DNA of 64,000 nucleotides, taken from the NCBI GenBank assembly GCA_947504725.1, contig CANNHN010000006.1, forward strand, positions 62,001 through 126,000, read 5' to 3'. Source of the stretch: Bacteroidota bacterium (GTDB lineage: Bacteria; Bacteroidota; Bacteroidia; 2-12-FULL-35-15). Positions 7,563 to 16,939 of the stretch are shown here, one piece after another (position 1 is the stretch's first letter; the number at the start of each line of letters is the position of its first letter). The translations under genes and the position numbers were made by a program. The notes below the pieces were generated by a model. That model did no database searches. It was not told where the DNA came from and saw only the letters and a list, made by a program, of their open reading frames with translations.

Positions 7563-9854
7563 ATGAATAAAGGAATAAAATTTACTCTATTATTCTTACT
7601 TTTAACACCTGTCTTGTTTTCTCAAACAGACGAGAAATCACTTTCTGATAGTATTTCTTCTCTAACAAAAGAAAAAAATACTCCTGAAGGATTTGTATTT
7701 AAACCTTCTTTAGGTCTAGGAACAGGTATGTTTTCTTTTTATGGCGACTTGTACTCTAAAAACTTTCAAGCTCCAATGGTTAGCCGAATTGGCTTTGATT
7801 TAAATGTTTCTCAACGTTTGAATAATTATCTACAGCTAAATTTCTATGTGCTATTTGGAAAACTAGGCGCGAACGAGAGAAACGCACCAAACAATAGAAA
7901 TTTGAATTTCGAATCTCAAATTCGTGCTGGAGGAGTAAATCTAACATACAATTTTGACCATTTACTTCCTAAAAAAAGAGATGCTAGCCCTTATATTTCT
8001 TTAGGCTTTGAATCATTTGAATTTCTTTCTAAAACAGATTTATATGACCAGAATGGTAATAAATATTATTATTGGTCGGATGGCTCTACGCGTAATATTG
8101 ATGAGAATTCACCAACAGCATTTATGGCCGTTGAAATAAAAAGAGACTACTCCTACGAATCGGATGTTCGCACACTGAATCTTGATGGCTTTGGAAAATA
8201 TGCAGAACGTAGCTGGGCAATACCTGTTGGAGCCGGAGTGCTTTTTAAAATAGATGATTTTTGGACATTTAAAGTAGGAGCGACAATGCATTTTACTTTA
8301 ACAGATTATATTGATGGTGTTTCAAATGAAAGTATAGGTAACCGAACAGGTAAAAAAAGCAACGATAAGTTTATGATGAGCTCTTTTTCTGTCCACTATA
8401 ATTTTGGGATGAAAGAAAAAGAAGTTGGAGAAATGGATGAAGACACATTTAAAGATGTTGATTTTTTTGCACTTGATTTATCTGACATAGATAAAGATGG
8501 CGTTACTGATGCCAATGATTCTTGCCAAGGAACTCCTGAAGGTATTCCTGTAGATTTAAAAGGTTGTCCTTTAGACGATGACAACGATGAAGTTCCTAAC
8601 TTTAAAGATGACGAATTAGACTCCCCAAAAGACGCCTTTGTTGATGTAAAAGGTGTGCAGTTAAACGATTCTATTATTGATTATCAATATAGGTTTTACA
8701 TGGATTCAACTGGAGCGTTTGCTACAGTTGTAAAACACGATCACAATGGAAAAGAACTCTATAATAGTCTTTACCAAAAAGAATATACTGTTGATGTAGG
8801 AACCTTTAAAAAGGGCCTTCCACCTGAGCTTATGACTAAATTTCTTAGCATTAGTGATATATCAAGTACAAATATTGATGACTCAACAACAATTTATACT
8901 GCAGGAAAATTCAATAGTTTATTGGATGCTGAATTACGAAAAAAACAGTTGGTATCAGAGGGTTTAACAAATGCTAAAGTCGTTTATAAACAAGGAGGCA
9001 AGTTTTACGATGCTCCTGCATATACTGCTGCTAATAATAATTCAACAACAAATACAACAGCTAACAATACTAACACGAATAGCAATACAACTGCAAATAC
9101 AAATACGAATAGCAATACAAATGCTAACACAAATAGCAATACAAACACTAATTCTAATAGCACTACAAACTCTAATTCAAATAGTACAACAAACAATACA
9201 AATTCAAGTAGCAACAATACAACATCGAATAACACTACAAACGCTACAACTGCATCAACTGGCCCAGTTGTAATTCGGGTTCAATTGGGAGCATATAAAA
9301 ACCGTTTATCTAAAAATGTATTTAAAGACATTAACGATTTAATTGAAATAAAAACAGAAGATGGCCTTTATAAATACATGAGTGGCTCATTTACATCAGT
9401 AGAAGATGCCGCTAAACATAAAGTGAATCTGTTATTAAAAGGGTACCAAGGAGCGTTTATAACAGCTTACAAAGATGGTAAACGAGTATCTTTAAGAGAT
9501 GCAGGAGCTACACCTCAGAAAAAGGAAGATCTCGAAGAATCGGGTTCGGATAATACAGAAGTGAATGCAGTAAATAAGAAATTAGTAAGCTTTAAAGTTC
9601 AAATAGGTATTTTCAAGAGCGAACCACCTGCCGATAAATTAGCGAAGTATGAAAAAGTAAAAGGTATGACGAAAGAAACTACACCGACCGGTTTAAATAG
9701 ATATTGTGTTGGCCCTTATTCTGATTACACAGCCGCACAAGCTGCTAAGGAAAACCTAATTAAAAATATCGGCATAGAAGATGCCTTTATATTAGCATTC
9801 TTTAATGGCGAATACATTACTATTCAAGAGGCATTGGAGCTTTTAAAAAACTAA
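7563..9854 (+). CDS. Outer-membrane barrel protein with TSP3 repeats, Asn/Thr/Ser linker and three SPOR-like repeats
   Basis: Exported protein of about 763 residues. The ATG at 7563 is preferred over GTG at 7557, which overlaps the promoter octamer. It has a signal peptide ending near LFSQ, then a barrel (about 25-280) paralogous to the 4536-5846 product, then Asp-rich TSP3 calcium repeats (about 300-345, DIDKDGVTDANDSC). After these come three SPOR-like units: about 410-485, 575-655 (IRVQLGAYK ... FITAYKDGKRV) and 675-760 (FKVQIGIFK ... FILAFFNGEYI). The first two are separated by an Asn/Thr/Ser linker of about 80 residues (bases 9031-9255). The layout would tether an outer-membrane barrel to peptidoglycan. 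Exact function is unknown. Confidence 0.78.
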   Translation: MNKGIKFTLLFLLLTPVLFSQTDEKSLSDSISSLTKEKNTPEGFVFKPSLGLGTGMFSFYGDLYSKNFQAPMVSRIGFDLNVSQRLNNYLQLNFYVLFGKLGANERNAPNNRNLNFESQIRAGGVNLTYNFDHLLPKKRDASPYISLGFESFEFLSKTDLYDQNGNKYYYWSDGSTRNIDENSPTAFMAVEIKRDYSYESDVRTLNLDGFGKYAERSWAIPVGAGVLFKIDDFWTFKVGATMHFTLTDYIDGVSNESIGNRTGKKSNDKFMMSSFSVHYNFGMKEKEVGEMDEDTFKDVDFFALDLSDIDKDGVTDANDSCQGTPEGIPVDLKGCPLDDDNDEVPNFKDDELDSPKDAFVDVKGVQLNDSIIDYQYRFYMDSTGAFATVVKHDHNGKELYNSLYQKEYTVDVGTFKKGLPPELMTKFLSISDISSTNIDDSTTIYTAGKFNSLLDAELRKKQLVSEGLTNAKVVYKQGGKFYDAPAYTAANNNSTTNTTANNTNTNSNTTANTNTNSNTNANTNSNTNTNSNSTTNSNSNSTTNNTNSSSNNTTSNNTTNATTASTGPVVIRVQLGAYKNRLSKNVFKDINDLIEIKTEDGLYKYMSGSFTSVEDAAKHKVNLLLKGYQGAFITAYKDGKRVSLRDAGATPQKKEDLEESGSDNTEVNAVNKKLVSFKVQIGIFKSEPPADKLAKYEKVKGMTKETTPTGLNRYCVGPYSDYTAAQAAKENLIKNIGIEDAFILAFFNGEYITIQEALELLKN

Positions 9855-9880
9855 TTACTCTATATTCTAAATAATGGCAT

Positions 9881-9888
9881 TATCTTTG
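9881..9888 (+). promoter_or_regulatory. Candidate -7 element TATCTTTG
   Basis: Exact TAnnTTTG match 31 bases before the ATG at 9920, giving a leader of roughly 25 bases. It suggests that the small secreted protein is transcribed separately from the large barrel gene 65 bases upstream. Confidence 0.45.
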
Positions 9889-9919
9889 TCTTAAGCATAT
9901 TAACAAACACATAAAAAAA

Positions 9920-10261
9920 ATGAAAAACATACTAAAACTTACATTCTTAACGGTCGGAATTGCTCTTAGCTCTTCTTTAATGGCTCAAGAACAAATAAAA
10001 AAAGATGCTGCTGCAACAGCTGATAAATTAGAGGCTCCAAAGGCTGTTGATGAAAAACAAGATCCTGCAAAAGCAACAAAGCAAGAACCTGTAAAAACTG
10101 CTCCTGCTCCTGCTGAAGGCGCTTCAAAATCTGAAGCAAAAACAGATTCATCAGGCGGAGGAACTAGAATGGCAATATCTGAACAAGGTGTTCCGAAGAG
10201 AAATAAGCGAAAATCTGCTAATTCTACCACTGCTCCACCAGCTGAGCAGCCAAAAAAATAA
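9920..10261 (+). CDS. Small secreted Ala/Lys/Pro-rich protein, function unknown
   Basis: A 113-residue protein with a standard signal peptide (cleavage after LMAQ, residue about 23). The remainder is low complexity, rich in Ala, Lys, Glu and Pro, and ends in a basic stretch (KRNKRKS) and PPAEQPKK. No fold or family is recognised. It could be a periplasmic linker or a nucleoid/peptidoglycan-interacting tail protein, but nothing in the sequence decides this. It closes the envelope cluster and is followed at once by a terminator. Confidence 0.62.
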   Translation: MKNILKLTFLTVGIALSSSLMAQEQIKKDAAATADKLEAPKAVDEKQDPAKATKQEPVKTAPAPAEGASKSEAKTDSSGGGTRMAISEQGVPKRNKRKSANSTTAPPAEQPKK

Positions 10262-10272
10262 TATTTTTCACA

Positions 10273-10307
10273 AAAAAGAGGTCTTCAAAAACCTCTTTTT
10301 TTATTTT
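10273..10307 (+). terminator. Rho-independent terminator
   Basis: Stem AAAAAGAGGT / ACCTCTTTTT with an 8-base loop and a long T-run, 12 bases after the stop of the small secreted protein. Confidence 0.88.
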
Positions 10308-10322
10308 TACGTATATCATCAT

Positions 10323-10961
10323 ATGAACAAACAGATACTATTCTTGTTATTAAGCTGTGCTCTTGTTTCTTGTAAACAGGATATAAAAGCTGAAAAACAA
10401 ATTGCTATTACTAATAATCAATCAAACTCAGGTATGGATACTGCAACTTTCGGAGCTGGATGCTTTTGGTGTGTTGAAGCTCAATTTCAAATTTTAGATG
10501 GTGTCCAATCTGTTTCATCTGGATTTTCAGGTGGAACGGTGAAAAATCCAGCTTACAGAGAAGTTTGTAACGGCACAACTGGACATGCAGAAGTTTGTCA
10601 GATCGTATTTGATCCAAAAAAAATCACTTATGATGAGTTATTAGCTGCATTCTGGCAATCTCATGATCCCACACAATTAAATAGACAGGGAAATGATGTA
10701 GGAACGCAATACCGTTCTGTTATCTATTACCACAGTGAAGAGCAAAAGAATTTAGCAGACAGTTATAAAAAGCAATTAAATGCTTCTGGAGCTTGGACAA
10801 AACCAATTGTTACTGAAATAAGTCCGATTGGCCCTTTTTATAAAGCAGACGATTATCACCAAAACTACTTTAATCAAAATGGCTCCGAGTCTTATTGCCA
10901 ATTTGTAATCCAACCGAAAGTTGAAAAATTCAAGAAGGTTTTCAAAGACAAACTCAAGTAA
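10323..10961 (+). CDS. msrA: Peptide-methionine (S)-S-oxide reductase MsrA, lipoprotein form
   Basis: Reduces methionine-S-sulfoxide in proteins. The ATG at 10323 gives 212 residues beginning with a lipoprotein signal (lipobox L-V-S-C, Cys17); a longer frame upstream runs through the terminator and is rejected. The catalytic motif GCFWC follows at about 46-50 (Cys47 catalytic), and the family segments GHAEVCQIVFDP, FWQSHDPTQLNRQGNDVGTQYRS and DDYHQNYF-type C-terminus are present. Lipidation places it in the envelope, where it would repair oxidised exported proteins. It is flanked by terminators or promoters and is probably monocistronic. Confidence 0.94.
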   Translation: MNKQILFLLLSCALVSCKQDIKAEKQIAITNNQSNSGMDTATFGAGCFWCVEAQFQILDGVQSVSSGFSGGTVKNPAYREVCNGTTGHAEVCQIVFDPKKITYDELLAAFWQSHDPTQLNRQGNDVGTQYRSVIYYHSEEQKNLADSYKKQLNASGAWTKPIVTEISPIGPFYKADDYHQNYFNQNGSESYCQFVIQPKVEKFKKVFKDKLK

Positions 10962-11050
10962 TAAAGTCGCTCCTGTCGACATAATTTCAGTAACCGCCTA
11001 ATCAAAGCTTGCATAGGTAGAATAAGGCTTTATTATACTAAAAAACTTAG

Positions 11051-11058
11051 TATATTTG
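11051..11058 (+). promoter_or_regulatory. Candidate -7 element TATATTTG next to the start codon
   Basis: Exact TAnnTTTG match ending 7 bases before the desaturase ATG at 11066, consistent with a leaderless or very short-leader transcript. Confidence 0.5.
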
Positions 11059-11065
11059 CGGACAG

Positions 11066-12052
11066 ATGTTAAAAGGTAAAGAACTCATTCTTGCAACAAA
11101 ACCGTATGCTAAAGAAATTCGCTGGAAAAGTTGGTTTTATACGATTTCTGCTTTGCTTTGCTTGATTGCTTCACTATTAGGAACCTATTTTGTTCCAGTT
11201 CTTTACGGGAAAATCATTTGTAGCATTTCTGCAGCAATATTCCTAACTCGCTTTTTCATGATTTTTCATGATTATCAGCATCACTCTATACTTCAAAAGT
11301 CACCTTTAGCAAACATCATATTTACTATTTATGGTTTTTATATGTTAACTCCTTCAAGTATTTGGAAGCGTTCGCACGATTTCCATCATAATAATAATGC
11401 GAAACTATTTAGTGCTAATATTGGATCCTTTCCAATTATGACAAAGCAAAAGTTTATGGAAGCTACGGAAAACGAAAAACGAATTTATTTAGCTATCCGT
11501 CATCCGTTTAACATGATTTTCGCTTATTTCACCATGTTTATTTATGGTATGTGCATTCAATCCTTTATAAGTAGTCCTAGAAGACATTGGGATTCTTTAG
11601 CCACTTTAATACTGCATGTTGGAATTGCAGTTACTATAATAATTTATGCTGGTCCATTAACTTGGTTTCTAGCATTTTTTCTCCCTTTCTTTATTTCACA
11701 CATGATTGGAGCCTATTTGTTTTATGCTCAGCATACTTTCCCAGGTGTATCGTTTAAAAGTAATGAAGAATGGACCTATGCAGAAGCTGCTTTAGAATCA
11801 TCCAGCTTTTTAAAAATGAATCCAGTTTTGAGTTGGATAACAGCCAATATTGGTTATCACCATATTCATCATTTAAACTCAAGAATTCCTTTCTACCGTT
11901 TACCAGAAGCTATGAAAAACATTTCTGAACTTCAGCAAGCGAAAATTACCACCTTCAAATTTTCGGATATCGTGTCTTGTTTGCGCTTAAAATTATGGGA
12001 TTCCGAGCAGAATAGAATGATTGCTCTTTCAGAATTAGACCATTCCAATTAG
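11066..12052 (+). CDS. Membrane fatty acid desaturase
   Basis: Integral-membrane di-iron desaturase of 328 residues that would introduce double bonds into membrane acyl chains. All three histidine boxes are visible: HDYQHHS (about 68-74), HDFHHNN (about 104-110) and YHHIHHL near residue 270. Hydrophobic segments lie at about 28-65, 82-95, 150-175 and 195-230. Regiospecificity (delta-9, delta-12 or omega-3) cannot be assigned from motifs alone. It is convergent with lpxD, with only 6 bases between the two stop codons and no hairpin there. A role in adjusting membrane fluidity is inferred from the family. Confidence 0.88.
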   Translation: MLKGKELILATKPYAKEIRWKSWFYTISALLCLIASLLGTYFVPVLYGKIICSISAAIFLTRFFMIFHDYQHHSILQKSPLANIIFTIYGFYMLTPSSIWKRSHDFHHNNNAKLFSANIGSFPIMTKQKFMEATENEKRIYLAIRHPFNMIFAYFTMFIYGMCIQSFISSPRRHWDSLATLILHVGIAVTIIIYAGPLTWFLAFFLPFFISHMIGAYLFYAQHTFPGVSFKSNEEWTYAEAALESSSFLKMNPVLSWITANIGYHHIHHLNSRIPFYRLPEAMKNISELQQAKITTFKFSDIVSCLRLKLWDSEQNRMIALSELDHSN

Positions 12053-12058
12053 CATAAC

Positions 12059-13087
12059 CTAATTATTTTCAGAAACCTTATTCTGCTTTTCTATTTTATC
12101 GATACGCTGAACAATTGAATCGAGATTACGGAAATGAATATACGCTTTTCTGTATTTATTAGCATCGAAAGCAGGAGACCCCATTAAAACATCACCCTTC
12201 TTGGTGTTTTTAGAAATTCCAGATTGAGCTGTTACCATTGTTTGATCCGCGATATCCAAATGTCCAACAATTCCTACTTGACCGCTAAACATACAATTTT
12301 TCCCAACTTTAGTAGACCCTGCTATCACTCCATGCGCTGCAATGTATGTGTTCTCCCCTATTTCTACATTGTGCGCAATATGAATGAGATTGTCAAACTT
12401 AACGCCTTTGCGCAAAATGGTAGATCCCAATGTAGCTCTATCAATCGCACAATTCGCTCCAATTTCAACATTATCTTCAATTACAACGTTTCCAATTTGT
12501 GGAATTTTTTGATTATTATTTTCGGGATTAAATCTAAATCCGTCACTTCCGATAACCGTTCCGGAATGAATGATACAATCTTTCCCTATAATCGTTTCTG
12601 AATAAACTTTCACACCAGCAAACAATGTGGTGTTATCTCCTATCACAACATTTTCTCCAATAAATACTTGTGGGTAAATTTTTACATTATTACCAATCTT
12701 AGCATTATCACTAACCACAGCAAATTCACCTGCATATATATTTTCTCCCACTTTAGCTTTCTCAGAAACATAAGCATGTTTTGAAATACCCGATTTATTC
12801 AATTTCACTTGATTGTACATCTCTAATAATTTAGAAAATGCAATATCAGCACTTTCTACTCTAATTAATGTTGCAGCAACAGGAGACGTTAAAACTAAAT
12901 CTTTATTTACAATAACTAAAGAAGCTTTAGTAGAATAGATGTATTGCAAATACTTTGGATTAGCTAAAAAAGAAATAGAACCAGGTTCTCCTTCTTCTAT
13001 TTTAGAAAGTTTACTAATTTTTACGCTAGAATCACCTTCTATTTGTCCTTGCAATAAACCAGCAATTTGTTCGGCAGAAAATTCCAT
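12059..13087 (-). CDS. lpxD: LpxD, UDP-3-O-acylglucosamine N-acyltransferase
   Basis: Transfers a 3-hydroxyacyl chain from acyl-ACP to UDP-3-O-acylglucosamine, the third step of lipid A synthesis. The 342-residue protein has the LpxD N-terminal uridine-binding domain (SISFLANPKYLQYI) and a left-handed beta helix of hexapeptide repeats (about 105-285). The catalytic His of the IAHN motif falls at residue 239, the same number as in E. coli LpxD. A C-terminal helix follows. In many relatives lpxD sits beside lpxC-fabZ or lpxA; here it follows rluD by 26 bases and no other lpx gene is in the window. Confidence 0.95.
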   Translation of the reverse strand: MEFSAEQIAGLLQGQIEGDSSVKISKLSKIEEGEPGSISFLANPKYLQYIYSTKASLVIVNKDLVLTSPVAATLIRVESADIAFSKLLEMYNQVKLNKSGISKHAYVSEKAKVGENIYAGEFAVVSDNAKIGNNVKIYPQVFIGENVVIGDNTTLFAGVKVYSETIIGKDCIIHSGTVIGSDGFRFNPENNNQKIPQIGNVVIEDNVEIGANCAIDRATLGSTILRKGVKFDNLIHIAHNVEIGENTYIAAHGVIAGSTKVGKNCMFSGQVGIVGHLDIADQTMVTAQSGISKNTKKGDVLMGSPAFDANKYRKAYIHFRNLDSIVQRIDKIEKQNKVSENN

Positions 13088-13113
13088 TTTGATTTAATTT
13101 TTAATAATTATAC

Positions 13114-14205
13114 TTATTCTTCAATTGCCATTGAAACAGAATATCCTCTCCACTTATTAATTGCAGCTTGCATATCATCTGGCAATTCAGAATCAAAGTG
13201 AATATACTTTCCTGTAACAGGATGATTAAAACCTAATGATTTCGCATGTAAGGCATGACGGGGTATAATCGCAAAACAATTATCCACAAACTGTTTGTAT
13301 TTCGCAAAAGTGGTACCTTTTAATATTCTATCGCCACCATACGTTTCATCATTGAAAAGCGAATGACCAATGTGCTGCATGTGTGCACGAATTTGGTGTG
13401 TACGTCCCGTTTCTAATTTACATTCGATAAGTGTAACATAGCCAAAACGTTCCAATACTTTATAATGTGTAACGGCATGTTTTCCTTCTTCACTGTCGGG
13501 AGGAAATACATCCATCTTTTTTCTATCTTTTAAATGTCTTCCTATATTTCCAATCACAGTACCTTCATCTTCTTTAAAATCGCCCCATACCAAAGCATGA
13601 TAAATACGATCTAAGTTTCTATCGAAAAAATCTTTCGCTAATTTCACCATAGCCAATTCGCTTTTGGCAACCACCATGATACCACTTGTGTTTTTATCCA
13701 AGCGATGAACTAAACCTGGCCGTAGGACTGCTTGTTCTTTTGATCTTACAGTAGCTTTTGTTGTAGCGGCATAATTACTTACTGGCAACTGTTGAAAATG
13801 ATACACAAGTGCGTTCACTAGTGTTCCTGTATAATTACCATATCCAGGGTGAACAACCATTCCAGGGTCTTTGTTGATGATAATCAAATCATGATCTTCA
13901 TACACAATCTTTATCGGAATATTTTGTGGAATTAACTCAATTTCACGCGGAGGGTGAGCAAAAACTACGGTGATAACATCAAACGGTTTTACCTTGTAAT
14001 TTGATTTTACAGGTTTCTCGTTTACGAGAATGTTTCCGTTTTCTGCTGCTTGTTGAATTTTTGAACGAGTCGCATTTTCGGTGCGATTCATTATAAATTT
14101 ATCAATGCGTAATAATCCTTGCCCTTTATCTACAACTACTCGTAGATGCTCATACAATTCCTGATCTTCGCTATCTTCAGCAACGTCTATTTCTTCGTCA
14201 ATCAT
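13114..14205 (-). CDS. rluD: RluD-type 23S rRNA pseudouridine synthase
   Basis: Isomerises uridines in 23S rRNA. The 363-residue protein has an acidic N-terminal extension, an S4 RNA-binding domain (about 30-85), and the RluA-family catalytic core with HRLDKNTSG at 167-175 (Asp170 nucleophile). The family motif GRTHQIRAHM follows further on. There is a small extra loop of about 20 residues (about 142-161) just before the catalytic motif. It lies between lpxD and the T9SS cargo gene on the minus strand. Proximity of rluD to PASTA and ddl genes is, to my knowledge, a recurrent arrangement in Bacteroidota. RluD is preferred over RluC on length and context. Confidence 0.9.
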   Translation of the reverse strand: MIDEEIDVAEDSEDQELYEHLRVVVDKGQGLLRIDKFIMNRTENATRSKIQQAAENGNILVNEKPVKSNYKVKPFDVITVVFAHPPREIELIPQNIPIKIVYEDHDLIIINKDPGMVVHPGYGNYTGTLVNALVYHFQQLPVSNYAATTKATVRSKEQAVLRPGLVHRLDKNTSGIMVVAKSELAMVKLAKDFFDRNLDRIYHALVWGDFKEDEGTVIGNIGRHLKDRKKMDVFPPDSEEGKHAVTHYKVLERFGYVTLIECKLETGRTHQIRAHMQHIGHSLFNDETYGGDRILKGTTFAKYKQFVDNCFAIIPRHALHAKSLGFNHPVTGKYIHFDSELPDDMQAAINKWRGYSVSMAIEE

Positions 14206-14223
14206 CAGGATATAAAATTAATT

Positions 14224-16116
14224 TTATTGTTTTACTTTAATAAATTTTGCTGTTGAGACTTTATTTTCTGTACTCAACTGAATAAAATACACACCACTTT
14301 CTAACCTTGAAATATCAATGTAATCAGCATCCATTCTTTCGCTGATAATTGTTTTACCTAACAAATCAATGATCGAAAAAGTGATTTTATTTGAATCTGA
14401 ATTATTATTAATGTACAAGCGATCATTGGCAGGATTCGGAAAAACACTTAGTTCATTTTTGTCATTTTCGGAATCAGTAATGCCGGTAATAAATTCAGAA
14501 GCAGAACCAAAAACAGGATGTAACATGAGGGAACCAACAAAAGGTGATGTATTCCAACTACCTGTTACGTTATAGAATATTTTATTTTGTGAATTTGTGT
14601 TTTTATCTACACCGATATATAAAAACTGGCTAGTATTTTGTGTAAATCCTACATAAAATGTTACTCCAGCACCCAAATACAATGGTGCGTCTAATTTGTA
14701 TCTGATAAATTGATTGTGTTTTACTTGGCTATAATCGGGAGTTTCTGCATTTGCTCCTGTATATAATATCGGACCAGGTGAGCCTCCTCCATCTCCCCAC
14801 ACTTGTAAATTAAAAGAATAAATAGAAGCATTCACTACGAAAGGATTAAAATAAATATCAATGTATTGCAGTGAGTCGCCAACATTTAAAGTGAATTTTT
14901 CGGCAAGTTGTGAATTCAATACACTTAATCCAAATGAGTTTTCAGCAGTTCCATCATCATATGCAAAATGGTTATAAAAGTTTTGTTCAACAACCATCGT
15001 ATCATTCTGAGGATTAATACCACTTGTGCCAATAAACTGTTTAATTGTATATCTCCATGGCGCAGTAAATAGAGGTGCAAACACGGCAGTGTCAATTCTA
15101 ATCCTTCTTAAACAGGATACTCCAAAATCGCAAGCGGTATACGTATTTGTGTTTCCATATGGATATAATCCTATAGAAGAAGCTGCCGTAAATGTTGACA
15201 AAACACTTGGAATAATATCATCTGTTATAACATGTCCATAAGAAACAGTTGTTGCTGGTGAAAAAACAGTGTAATTATAGCGTAGTAAATTTTCAACAGA
15301 ATCTCTTAGCTCCGATTTTTTATATTGCCTCCAAGGCATTTCTCTGTAATTTTTTAGAAGAGGAGCACCATTGTATACATACGAAACATCATTATAAACT
15401 GTATCATCAAAACTCCTGTTATCATTCAAATACACATAATCAATATTCCAATGATCTGTATTTCCACTAATCGTTGCTCTATTAAAAAATCGAAATTGAA
15501 AATCGTCTTTTAAATAGGCTGTATCCGTAATTGGAATCATTACTAAAGTCCACGAGCTATCGTTCGTTGCCAATGTAGTTCCTTTTATTGCTTTAATATT
15601 TCTCCATCCCGAAACAGAATGTTTAAATTGAAGAACCAATGAATCCATTGTTTCGGGGCCATTTCCATTTCCTTGAGGTTGATAATAAAAACTCAAATAA
15701 ACAGAATCTGTAAGTGTTCCACCTAAATTAATTGGCTTAGATGTAAGATAATCTGCAATAGCAGAAGTACTTGGTCCAGCAGTAAAATCGTAAGGATAAC
15801 CTGTTTCATCCAATCCTTCAAATGTTGCAACACCAAGCGTAATTGGAGATTTGGCAAACGTACGATTGATGTATACCTTATTATCTAGCCACAGATTTGT
15901 GTCTGGGTAATAACTTGAAGCAGAAAAATCATCTAAAAATCCATCAGTACCTAAGTTAATTGTATCAAAAATAAAAGGCGTCCTTAGTTTTCCTTTTAAT
16001 TCATTGTACTTTTTAATAAGAGTAGCATTTGTTGTTAATTCATACTCAACCAAACCTTGAGAAAAGCTAAAATTGGTGAGAATCAAAAAAACTAATAAAA
16101 TTCTTATTTTATTCAT
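14224..16116 (-). CDS. Secreted protein with type IX secretion C-terminal sorting domain
   Basis: Exported cargo protein of about 630 residues. The ATG at 16116 gives the best signal peptide (MNKIRILLVFLILTNFSFSQ) and an 8-base overlap with the upstream PASTA gene; ATGs at 16131 and 16128 are also possible. The body has two jelly-roll-like beta-rich regions (a DSLVLQFKHS segment, and DDGTAENSFGL to VTFYVGFTQN). The C-terminus is a T9SS type A sorting domain (FPNPANDRLYI ... IDLLGKTI ... LESGVYFIQL ... KFIKVKQ), which directs passage through the outer membrane and attachment or release. No catalytic motif is seen. It proves that the organism uses T9SS. Confidence 0.88.
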   Translation of the reverse strand: MNKIRILLVFLILTNFSFSQGLVEYELTTNATLIKKYNELKGKLRTPFIFDTINLGTDGFLDDFSASSYYPDTNLWLDNKVYINRTFAKSPITLGVATFEGLDETGYPYDFTAGPSTSAIADYLTSKPINLGGTLTDSVYLSFYYQPQGNGNGPETMDSLVLQFKHSVSGWRNIKAIKGTTLATNDSSWTLVMIPITDTAYLKDDFQFRFFNRATISGNTDHWNIDYVYLNDNRSFDDTVYNDVSYVYNGAPLLKNYREMPWRQYKKSELRDSVENLLRYNYTVFSPATTVSYGHVITDDIIPSVLSTFTAASSIGLYPYGNTNTYTACDFGVSCLRRIRIDTAVFAPLFTAPWRYTIKQFIGTSGINPQNDTMVVEQNFYNHFAYDDGTAENSFGLSVLNSQLAEKFTLNVGDSLQYIDIYFNPFVVNASIYSFNLQVWGDGGGSPGPILYTGANAETPDYSQVKHNQFIRYKLDAPLYLGAGVTFYVGFTQNTSQFLYIGVDKNTNSQNKIFYNVTGSWNTSPFVGSLMLHPVFGSASEFITGITDSENDKNELSVFPNPANDRLYINNNSDSNKITFSIIDLLGKTIISERMDADYIDISRLESGVYFIQLSTENKVSTAKFIKVKQ

Positions 16117-16939
16117 CGAAATTTTCATCATCGTTTTTTACACTTGAAGTATCGGGCATTGAAGAAAGTTTAACTTTATCAGTTGTAAAATATAAATCAA
16201 TTGTACCACCCATATTAATCATTGATTCTTTTCCACAAGAAGGAATTTGGCGATACACTCTGCCACTTAAAGAATCTTTAGGTATATCAAAAACGACAGA
16301 ACCAACACTCAGAGAACATTCTGTTAATCTAGCGAGTGCCTCTTTTCTTGATAAACCATATAAACAAGGAACGCCCACTTCTTCATCGCTTAATCCTTTT
16401 CCTACAATTAATTGAATAACGGTTCCCTTTTCAATTAAATCACCAGGAGCAATTTTTTTCCCTTTCACCATTTGCTCCAAAACGCAATTTGCACATTGAT
16501 CAGGAACAAATTTGATTGCACCCATTTTCAATCCAAACGTTGTAATCATAGCCGCTGCTTGTCGCAACGATCGGTCAACTAATTTAGGCATTTGAATTGT
16601 AGGTGGCAAAATAGAAGTCACATATAAATAAATGGTTCTTCCTTCTTTTACTTCTGCATTGGCTTCTGGCTCTTGCTTAACAACTACTCCTTTTTTTGCT
16701 TTTGTATCGTAAATAGAGTCAATTACTAAGTATTTTAAGTTTTTATCTGCTACAAATTTGTCCAGTTCTTTCAGTCCTAACCCAGAAAAATCAGGAACAA
16801 CTATTACTTCTCCATGATTTGTTGTGGATTTCAACCAAGAAAAAACGAGCCACATAATCAATGTAAATGACACAATATAAATGGCCAAATGTTTGAGGAA
16901 TGTTTTACTCTTGATAAATTGAAATAAGCCTTTGAACAT
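16109..16939 (-). CDS. PASTA-domain membrane protein
   Basis: A 276-residue protein from the ATG at 16939; an in-frame TTG 4 codons earlier is less likely. It has one transmembrane segment (about 16-36) followed by three PASTA domains (about 44-110, 113-182 and 185-250), a fold that binds peptidoglycan stem peptides or beta-lactam-like ligands in serine/threonine kinases and PBP2x. There is no kinase or transpeptidase domain, so it is a stand-alone PASTA protein facing the periplasm. Its gene overlaps the T9SS cargo gene and lies near the Ddl gene. This proximity to D-Ala-D-Ala synthesis fits a sensing or scaffold role in wall growth, but that is inference. Confidence 0.85.
   Translation of the reverse strand: MFKGLFQFIKSKTFLKHLAIYIVSFTLIMWLVFSWLKSTTNHGEVIVVPDFSGLGLKELDKFVADKNLKYLVIDSIYDTKAKKGVVVKQEPEANAEVKEGRTIYLYVTSILPPTIQMPKLVDRSLRQAAAMITTFGLKMGAIKFVPDQCANCVLEQMVKGKKIAPGDLIEKGTVIQLIVGKGLSDEEVGVPCLYGLSRKEALARLTECSLSVGSVVFDIPKDSLSGRVYRQIPSCGKESMINMGGTIDLYFTTDKVKLSSMPDTSSVKNDDENFDE

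Noticed and set aside
10188-10322. Upstream extension of the msrA frame
   Set aside because: It would run through the preceding gene and its terminator; the ATG at 10323 gives a proper lipoprotein signal.
10962-11050. Possible tRNA-like folding in the spacer before the desaturase
   Set aside because: No acceptor stem, T-loop or CCA-compatible end could be aligned.
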